Positions 1-7,000 of a DNA stretch of 8,654 nucleotides are shown one piece after another. The DNA comes from an uncultured Alphaproteobacteria bacterium (GTDB taxonomy: Bacteria; Pseudomonadota; Alphaproteobacteria; Caulobacterales; Caulobacteraceae). Every line of letters begins with the position of its first letter. Position 1 is the stretch's first letter. The notes under the pieces were generated by a model. It did no database searches and was not told the DNA's origin. It worked only from the letters and a program-made list of their open reading frames with translations. The stretch covers positions 1-8,654 of the forward strand of contig CALETE010000086.1 in assembly GCA_937920085.1 (NCBI GenBank), in the 5' to 3' direction. The position numbers and the translations under genes were made by a program.

Positions 1-2537
1 CGATGCTCGCCCTCTATCATATGGCTAGCGGTGCAGCTGCACAGGACTTGCCGGGACTGGACCAGTTGCTGTCGCAGCACGGCCTGACCGTTCCCAAGAA
101 GATCAACCGGGCCGTTCTGGTCGGCACCTCGCGTGGCCCGCAAGATGTCTTGTGCGTTGAGGGTGGCCTGAAAATTCGCACCACTTGGGGCGAACTGGCT
201 TGGCAACTTGGCGGGGCCGAAGGCTTTGCCATGGTAGCCGACAATGACGAGCGCGGGATCGCTCCGGGCTCAAACCTCCTCGAAGCCCTCTTCAAGAAGT
301 GCTCCCCGTCGCTGATCCTGATCGATGAGTGGGTCGCCTATCTGCGTCAGGTCTACAAGGTCGAGGGCCTGCCATCGGGCTCATTCGACGCCAACCTGTC
401 CTTCGTCCAGTCGCTGACCGAAGCCGTCAAGGCCAGCCCGGGCACATTGCTGGTGGCGTCGCTTCCGGCATCGCAGATCGAGGTCGGCGGCGAAGGTGGC
501 CAGGAAGCGCTGGTTCGCCTAAAGCAAACCTTCAGCCGGGTGGAATCGTCCTGGCGGCCGGCTTCTCAAGAAGAGAGCTATGAGATCGTTCGGCGGCGCC
601 TCTTCAAGGAAATCCCTAGCGACCGGTTCCAGCATCGTGACAACACGCTGAAACAATATGCCAAGCTCTATCGCGAGAATGCGGCGGATTTTCCGCAGGG
701 CTGCGGTGACGAGGACTACCGGCGCAAGCTTGAAAAATCCTACCCGATCCATCCGGAAATGTTCGACCAGCTCTATACGAGCTGGGGCTCGCTTGAGAAG
801 TTCCAGCGTACGCGGGGAGTGCTGCGACTCATGGCCCAGGTCATCCATGAGCTGTGGATGGGCAATGATCCCTCGGTCATGATTATGCCCGGCAGCGTGG
901 CGATCAGCTCAGCTCGGGTGGAGCCTGAATTGCTCCATTATCTGGATGCCAGCTGGCAGTCGATCATCGCCGGCGACGTCGATGGTATCACCTCAACGCC
1001 CTACAAGATTGACCAGTCTGCGCCGAACCTGAACCGGTACTCTGCGACCAGGCGTGTGGCTCGGGCCATCTTCATGGGTACAGCTCCAACCCATGGACAA
1101 GAGAACAAGGGCCTCGACGATAAGCAGATCAATCTGGGTGTGGTCCAGCCTGGCGAGCGTCCTAACATCTTCGGCGATGCCCTGCGGCGCCTTACCAATC
1201 AGGCGAAGTTCATGCACAGCGACCTTGGTCGCTATTGGTATACGATGTCGGCGAGCCTGAACCGGCTCGCGGCCGATCGCGCCGGACAGATCGAAAACGC
1301 CTTGGTCTTCCTGGAAATCGACAAGGCCCTCACGACCTACATTAATGGCCTGTCTGATCGAGGGCATTTCGACGCGGTGCAGGTGGCCCCCGGGAGTTCA
1401 TCTGACGTGCCCGATGAAGCCGGCGGCGTCCGTGCCGTGGTTCTTGGTGTGGCCCATTCCCACACCGGACGAGATGGCTCCAGCGCCCTGACGGCGGCCA
1501 AGGATATCTTGATGCAGCGGGGTACGACGCCACGTGTTTACCGCAACATGCTGGTCTTCCTCGCTGCGGAACAACGCCAGCTAGAGAACCTTGAGGCTTC
1601 GATGCGCTCTGCCTTGGCCTGGGCGGAGATGGTCAGGGAAACCGACCGGCTGAACCTGACCCAGAGCGACAGCGCCCTGGCCAAGGCCAAGCTTGTGGAA
1701 GCCAATGAAACCCTGAGGACGCGCCTGAAGGAAGCTTGGTGCTATCTGATCTATCCGGTTCAGGAGTCTGCTCAGGCAGAGCTGGAATGGGAGTCCACCA
1801 AGGTTCCTGCCCAGGACGGCTTGCTAGCCAGAGCGAGCAAGAAGCTTGTCAGTGATGAAGGCCTGCTCCCCGAGCTGGGCCCGGCCCGCCTCGACCGTGA
1901 GCTTCAGAAGTACATCTGGAACAGCAAGCCCCATCTGCATCTCAAGGATCTCTGGGAGTATCTGAACCGCTATACCTATATGCCGAGGATCAAGAACCGC
2001 GAGGTTCTGGCCAAGACCGTTCAAGCGGCTGTCGGCGGTATAGTGCCTGGCCCGTTTGCCTATGCCGAGCGATGGGACGAGGCAAAGCAGACCTATGCGG
2101 GTCTGGCGATTGAGCAAGCAGGTGGAGCTCAGATCGTCATTGATAGTGAATCCGTCATCATCCGGCCGGAGGTCGCCGAAGCCCATCGCCCCAAGCCAGC
2201 AGTGGTTACTGGTGGTGATGTTGGAGGCGCTCCCGGTACGCCTCAGGGGCCCGGGAGTGGTGTTTCAGAAAAACCAGGTGTTCCGGTAGATCCGACAGAA
2301 TCAAGGAACCCAACTCGGTTTTCCGGGACCGTGATGATCTCACCAGATAGGCCCGCGCGGGTCATGCATCAGATCGTTGAGGCGATTGTTGAGCAGCTGA
2401 CGACGATGGCAGGCAGCGAGGTAACCCTGAGGCTTGAGATCGATGCTGAAGTCCCCTCCGGGCTGGATCGCGCAAAGGTCAGAACGCTGATCGAGAACGC
2501 AACCACCCTCGGGTTCATTGACAAATCAGTTAGCTGA
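1..2537 (+). CDS. DUF499-family AAA+/P-loop ATPase (anti-phage-associated type), 5' partial
   Basis: The 844 visible residues (counted from the ATG at base 3) match the DUF499/COG1483 ATPase family as I know it. A Walker B motif reads LILIDEW at residues 104-110, with D108 and E109 as the metal-binding and catalytic acids. A sensor-like strand LLVASLPAS (149-157) runs into a GGEGG loop. A Gly/Pro-rich linker (about 723-771) precedes a conserved-looking C-terminal domain (772-844). The ATG at base 3 is unlikely to be the true start: family members read ...GGGKTHSMLALYH at this point, so it should be an internal Met just after Walker A. The two bases before it, CG, fit a Ser codon. Roughly 80 N-terminal residues are therefore missing. 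Family members occur in phage-defence clusters beside DUF1156 methyltransferases; their mechanism is not established to my knowledge. The gene ends 14 bases before the next start. Confidence 0.88.
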   Translation, partial: MLALYHMASGAAAQDLPGLDQLLSQHGLTVPKKINRAVLVGTSRGPQDVLCVEGGLKIRTTWGELAWQLGGAEGFAMVADNDERGIAPGSNLLEALFKKCSPSLILIDEWVAYLRQVYKVEGLPSGSFDANLSFVQSLTEAVKASPGTLLVASLPASQIEVGGEGGQEALVRLKQTFSRVESSWRPASQEESYEIVRRRLFKEIPSDRFQHRDNTLKQYAKLYRENAADFPQGCGDEDYRRKLEKSYPIHPEMFDQLYTSWGSLEKFQRTRGVLRLMAQVIHELWMGNDPSVMIMPGSVAISSARVEPELLHYLDASWQSIIAGDVDGITSTPYKIDQSAPNLNRYSATRRVARAIFMGTAPTHGQENKGLDDKQINLGVVQPGERPNIFGDALRRLTNQAKFMHSDLGRYWYTMSASLNRLAADRAGQIENALVFLEIDKALTTYINGLSDRGHFDAVQVAPGSSSDVPDEAGGVRAVVLGVAHSHTGRDGSSALTAAKDILMQRGTTPRVYRNMLVFLAAEQRQLENLEASMRSALAWAEMVRETDRLNLTQSDSALAKAKLVEANETLRTRLKEAWCYLIYPVQESAQAELEWESTKVPAQDGLLARASKKLVSDEGLLPELGPARLDRELQKYIWNSKPHLHLKDLWEYLNRYTYMPRIKNREVLAKTVQAAVGGIVPGPFAYAERWDEAKQTYAGLAIEQAGGAQIVIDSESVIIRPEVAEAHRPKPAVVTGGDVGGAPGTPQGPGSGVSEKPGVPVDPTESRNPTRFSGTVMISPDRPARVMHQIVEAIVEQLTTMAGSEVTLRLEIDAEVPSGLDRAKVRTLIENATTLGFIDKSVS

Positions 2538-2551
2538 GGCGCGATCACCCG

Positions 2552-3130
2552 ATGCTTAAGGGAGACGGAAAGTCTGAAGGCACGGTCGCAGGTGATCTTT
2601 CGAGCGCCCCGAAAGCTGCAATTCGGAGATCCAAAGGATTGACCGTTCAGGCCGGGGAGCTAGCGGCGGCTCTAAAGGGCGCTAAACCGAATGTTCCTGC
2701 GAAGGTACCTTGTATCGTCGTGCTGGAAACAAACGCCCGTAAGAACCTTATTCAGATTGAAGAGGCAAAGCATGGGCTCTTTGCTGGCTCAGCCCCGGCC
2801 AAAGGCTCCCTACCCTCAGGCATTCAGGTTGATGGAAAGATCTTCGGCAAGTTAGCTGCGTCCTTTCCCTCCGAAGCCCAGATAGAACTAAAGGCTTCTG
2901 ACAAAGCTCTCGAATTTCGCTGCGGAAAATTTGTTAGCCAGCTTCAACGAGTGGACCAGTCCCCGACAAAGGTTAAAGCAAAGCCGATGCCGGTCGACAG
3001 GAAACACAAGGGCAAGGTCGAACCGCGCCTAGAGGGGCGCCACATCCGGCAGCGTGGCCAGCCCTGGGGTTTCAGTGCGAACGTGCCGTTTAAAGCGGAC
3101 CGAAAAGATGGCGACCAGGAGGACGAGTGA
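2552..3130 (+). CDS. Small protein with a single DNA sliding-clamp-like domain and basic tail (putative)
   Basis: This 192-residue protein has no family name I recognise. By eye, residues 30-134 follow the order of the N-terminal domain of the DNA polymerase III beta clamp (DnaN). LTVQAGELAAALKGA matches the first strand and helix. A VPCIVVLET strand follows. GIQVDGKIFGKLAASFP (90-106) matches the clamp's V-x-(A/G)-(R/K)-x-hh-x-x-h-x-x-hP segment. IELKASDKALEFRCGKFVSQL (111-131) matches its L-x-h-x-SG-x-S-x-F-x-L hairpin. DnaN has three such domains in about 366 residues; only one is present here. Residues 140-175 are rich in Lys and Arg and the end is acidic (GDQEDE). Start: an in-frame TAG at 2531 leaves ATG 2552 as the first ordinary start. 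A GAGG (2536-2539) overlaps the upstream stop but sits 12 bases away, so it is a weak ribosome site. GC is about 55% over 2581-3060. The coding call is firm; the clamp fold is a sequence-pattern inference. Confidence 0.8.
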   Translation: MLKGDGKSEGTVAGDLSSAPKAAIRRSKGLTVQAGELAAALKGAKPNVPAKVPCIVVLETNARKNLIQIEEAKHGLFAGSAPAKGSLPSGIQVDGKIFGKLAASFPSEAQIELKASDKALEFRCGKFVSQLQRVDQSPTKVKAKPMPVDRKHKGKVEPRLEGRHIRQRGQPWGFSANVPFKADRKDGDQEDE

Positions 3131-3181
3131 TCAGCTCGGTCAGCCTTCGCAATCCACAGCGGTTTTCAGAAATGGTGGCAG

Positions 3182-4012
3182 ATGATTGAGCTTCACGAGC
3201 GTCTCTCTGAGTTCTCCTACGGCTACGGGGCGACCCGTGAAGCTGAGGCTGCACTGAGATCGGCTGGCCTTACCGCGACGCCGTTTCTGCCGAGCCTAAT
3301 CCATGAGAATGAGCTCGGGTTTGACGTCGCATTTGACCGTCCTGGCGCTGTGCTGATGCTGCAATTCAAGCTCGGTCAGCAGATGAAGCGCTATCGATCC
3401 GTGCCGCTGGGTGCTCCTGCGCCTCCAGTTTCCATCCCGTTCTGGCGCTTCCATCTCAACACTAGCGAGGACCAGTTTCGCCTTCTTGTAGATGCCGAGC
3501 AAAATGGAGCTGAAGCCTACTATGTCGCGCCCCGCTTCTCAGATTGGCTCGAGTACGAAGCGGCTTTCCAGAGCGGGAACGTCTTAGAGAGTTCGCTTTT
3601 AGTTAGGCCGTCTGAGATTCAGCGCGAACTGACAAATCACGCCCAGCCTCAAGGCAGACACAGGATCGTCTACGATAATGACAGTCGCTACATCTGCTCA
3701 GAGCCGATCCCGATTGAAGAAGCGAGCACATCGGACATAGTTGCAAGAGTCCTTCAGGATCTTCGGGTCAAACCTCGCAAGCTAGCGGATTTGGTAGTAG
3801 CGCTGTCTGAAACTCGGACGACTGACCATCCGCGCAGGGCGACGTCCAGTGCCTCCCGTGAGGCCTTGCTGGCCCGAGCGCGATCACCTGCGGATGCTGC
3901 GGCAGCTATCTTCGCGACAGAAGCATGGAGCGTTGGAGCGCAGGCGATATTCATTACCGATCCGGAGCTCGGATCGCCTCTGGAGCTGAGCGCTAACCCG
4001 CCCGCAGCTTAG
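3182..4012 (+). CDS. Hypothetical protein with PD-(D/E)xK nuclease-like motif
   Basis: This is a soluble-looking 276-residue protein with no signal peptide or membrane segment, not recognised by name. The N-terminal third shows a possible restriction-endonuclease-like core. A helix with acidic residues (REAEAALRSAG, E20/E22) is followed by LGFDVAF with D48, and then the strand LMLQFKLG with Q61-F62-K63. This matches the D-x(n)-(E/Q)-x-K arrangement, using Gln as many Mrr-type enzymes do. Two Trp-containing segments follow (PFWRFHL about 85-91, FSDWLEY about 118-124). The C-terminal third (about 180-276) is Ala/Arg-rich and less distinctive, perhaps helical. ATG 3182 is the only plausible early start; no ATG, GTG or TTG lies in frame back to the preceding gene's stop, and no strong Shine-Dalgarno is visible, so translation may depend on coupling. 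The position inside a DUF499 operon fits a defence nuclease. The coding call is firm; nuclease activity is inferred from one motif. Confidence 0.8.
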   Translation: MIELHERLSEFSYGYGATREAEAALRSAGLTATPFLPSLIHENELGFDVAFDRPGAVLMLQFKLGQQMKRYRSVPLGAPAPPVSIPFWRFHLNTSEDQFRLLVDAEQNGAEAYYVAPRFSDWLEYEAAFQSGNVLESSLLVRPSEIQRELTNHAQPQGRHRIVYDNDSRYICSEPIPIEEASTSDIVARVLQDLRVKPRKLADLVVALSETRTTDHPRRATSSASREALLARARSPADAAAAIFATEAWSVGAQAIFITDPELGSPLELSANPPAA

Positions 4013-4069
4013 CGTCCAAGCCTGCGTCCGCGCGGCGGCGCGTCGCAAACGTCCAGTAAATTGAAAGCC
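4013..4069. other. Gene junction with GC-rich stem-loop
   Basis: These 57 bases separate the putative nuclease gene from the giant nuclease gene. They hold an inverted repeat: GCG (4024-4026), CGCGC (4029-4033), a GGCG loop (4034-4037), GCGCG (4038-4042) and CGC (4044-4046), with small internal mismatches. No run of T follows, so it is not a standard intrinsic terminator. It may be a translational or processing element, or chance in GC-rich DNA. No promoter-like hexamer pair and no clear Shine-Dalgarno are seen. Confidence 0.3.
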
Positions 4070-7000
4070 ATGAGCGAACCCACCTCTCCCAATCTACCGC
4101 CACCGCTAGCCTCGAAGGGCGTCATCCCCTTCCACCTGCTCAATGAGCGCCCGAAGGAGTTCGAGCGCCTTGTGCGGGCGTTGATGGAAGATGACCCCAG
4201 CCTGAAGAACGTCGACCTTTTCGGGATCGAAGGGCAGACACAGTTCGGGGTCGACGGGGTAGCCGGACGGGTCGCAGACAACAACCGTGACGTTGTCTCA
4301 TGCAAATGCGTGGAAAAGGCCACATCGGCCAAGTTGAAGAAGTGGTCGAAGGACTTCCTGGATCATCAGGAAAGCCAGTGGCCGGGCGTCAAGCGCTTCA
4401 TTTTGGCCACTGCGGCGCATAATATCACCAGCACCACGCTGCTGGATCAACGGGAAGCCGAGGCCCGGCGCTTTGCCAATGTCGGCATCGTTTACGAGGT
4501 GTGGGGACCGGAGCAGCTTACCGCGCGGATCCGCAAGGCTGGCCGGTCGGTAGCCATCCAATACTTGCACGAGGCGTGGGCAGAAGCCCTATTCGGCAAG
4601 GACGTTCCTGCCATGCTGTCCGCGGCCCAGGTCGAGCAGGTCAACAACCTCATCGTCCTAAACTCCGAAAACGTCGCGGCACGCATCACCGGCGCAATGC
4701 AGCAGTTGCGGGCTGGCGACCTCCAGCCGGTGGAGCGCCTGCTCGCTGAAGTGCAGGTGCCAACCCAGTGGAGCCAGCTGCGTGCGCTCACCCAGGCCCA
4801 GGCCTTGCGCCTTGCCGCATCGCTGGCGCTGAGCAAGGGCGATTTAGCTGCCGCGACCAAGCTGTCGGAAGAGGCCTTGGTGCTCGATCCGACAACTCGG
4901 CGAATGGCGGCTGTCATTGCTGCGCGGACCGTAGGCTCGGCCGCCGCGCTTTCCGTGCTCGGCGATCCATTTAGTCGTTTGGATCGTCAGCTGCAGGCCT
5001 CGCTGTTGCTCGACGCAGAACGTCTCTCTCAAGCGGAAGACGTCCTTGACATTCTCGTCGCCGAAGACCCCGACGACTGGGAAACCCAGCGCATCCTGTC
5101 GCGACTGAGGGCGATGGAGAACCGCCGGAGCGAAGCTCGCGCCGCGGCGGAGCGCGCCTACGCGATGGCCCCGAAGGACCTGCAGGTAATCCGCTCGCTC
5201 GCAATGGCTCGGTATGCGGAGGGGCTGAGCCCCATGGCTCCAGTAGTTCTGGCTACCCTTCCGGTCCCCGGCGACCCTGACCTTGTGCGCATTGACGACG
5301 CCGCGCGCGCCAACCTGGAAGCTGCGCTCGCTCTCTTTACGCCCCTGACCGAGCGGGCCACGCCGGAACGGAGGGATCGGGCCTGGAGGCTGGCATGCCT
5401 CGCAAATTTGTTTCCGCATCGCCACACCGACGCGTCCGAGCTCTGTCGCGCCATGCTGACCGAAGACCCAACCGACGCCTTGGCTATTAGCTGGGGCATG
5501 GCGCGCGACCTGGACTTCGACCGTATGACTGCGGAAGCCGCTCTCGCCGATATATATGCCACGGGTAAGGCCTCCGGCGACCAGGTGCGGGTCTACGGCC
5601 TGATGGTCGCTCAGCGCGACAGCTTGCCCGCGGCGACCACGGCGTTAGCCGCCCATTTCCCGGTGCAGACCGGAGAAGCCGCCGAGGCGGCAACTCACTG
5701 GATCGAGGGCGGAGCCCCGCCGGCGATGGATCCCAATCTTCCCTCTCCAGCCAGCGTGGCGGATGCACTGGTCAAGGCGGAAGCCTCCAAAGATTGGACC
5801 GTAGTTGAGGCGCTGCTGGGCCAATTCCTCGGCGACGTTACGCCCAACATCATCGGGCTGGAACTCGCATCGGCTCTGGCCGAGCAGCGCCGCTGGCGGA
5901 CCATCACCCCATTTGTCGAGGCATTGGCAAAGTTCGAGACCGTCCGTGCCACGCGCCTGGCCATCTATGCGCTCCACCACGCCGGATCCGCACAGGCGTT
6001 GTTGGACTTCGCTGCACAGCGGCATGGCGACTTCCCCGGCGGTCAGTTGCCCCTCGACTGCCGGCGCATGGTGATAGTGGCGACCGAGCGCGTGAACGAT
6101 CTGCCCGGTGCTCTTGAGCTGGCGCAGCACATCGCCGCCGAAACCGGCGATATTGCCGACCGTCTGAACTTGGCCGACATCCATATTCAGGCTGGCAATG
6201 TGCAGGCGGCGCTCACTCCTATCCGCGAGGCGCTTTCTGCCAATGTGCTCGGCGCTGACCGGGCGATCCGCTATTCCCTGGCGGTCACACGGGAAGACGT
6301 GGCTCTATCCCGGGACCTGTGGCGCGCCGCCATGGCCCTAGGTGTGCCCGACGGCCTTCTGCTCCACGCGTTCTCGCAGGGCTACAAGCTGGGGCTCAAC
6401 GCCGAGGCGGAGACGCTTCTGCAGCGGGTCCATGCTCGCGCCCAGAGCGCTGCGGGCGACGTCTGGCTGGTGGACATCGACGACGTCGTCCAGGAGATGG
6501 TCGCGCGCCGCGACCGCAGCCAGAACCTATCCGACCTGCTGGCGGCCGGCGCCACCCCGATCCATCTCGTGGCGTCGGCGCTCGGCATCTCGATCGCCGA
6601 CCACTACTGGCTGGCCCCGCGCGCGAAAGAGAAAGGCGCGCTTCGCCCGCTCTTCCTGCGCCACGGCGCCCGGCCGGTCGAGGTGCCGATTGAGACGCCC
6701 TGGGAACGCTGGCAGGTCTACCTGGACCTGACGAGCCTCCTGTTGCTCGACCAGCTCGACCTCTGGCCCCATCTCGACGCGCTGGAATCGCCGGTGCGGG
6801 TGAGCCCTAGCTTGACCGACGCAATCCTTAAGTTGGAGCTGGACGCCACCCACCACCAAATTTCGCAGGTCGAGATCGCCCAGTTGATCCTCGACGCGCA
6901 CCGGGATCGTCGACTGAAGATCCAGGACGCGCCGGCGATGGAGACCGAGACCGTCCGTCACGAGCGCAAGGCCGGCGGCGAGGCCGGCGCAGGCCCAACT

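Noticed and set aside
3..5. ATG at base 3 as the true start of the DUF499 gene
   Set aside because: Family members have this Met just after Walker A, and the missing Walker A motif plus the in-phase CG before it indicate the gene starts upstream of the window.
3131..3181. Possible promoter between genes 2 and 3
   Set aside because: No convincing -35/-10 pair is visible in this 51-base gap, and the genes are spaced as an operon.
4029..4042. Stem-loop as an intrinsic terminator
   Set aside because: No T-run follows the stem, the stem core is only 5 base pairs, and the downstream gene is closely spaced on the same strand.
4844..6184. Antisense open frames of 193 and 179 codons (4844-5425, 5645-6184)
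   Set aside because: Both are complementary to the TPR part of the giant gene and have low-complexity translations without recognisable motifs.
6319..6731. Alternative + strand frames of 124 and 129 codons
   Set aside because: They overlap the giant gene out of frame and have Arg/Ala/Pro-rich translations typical of shadow frames in GC-rich DNA.
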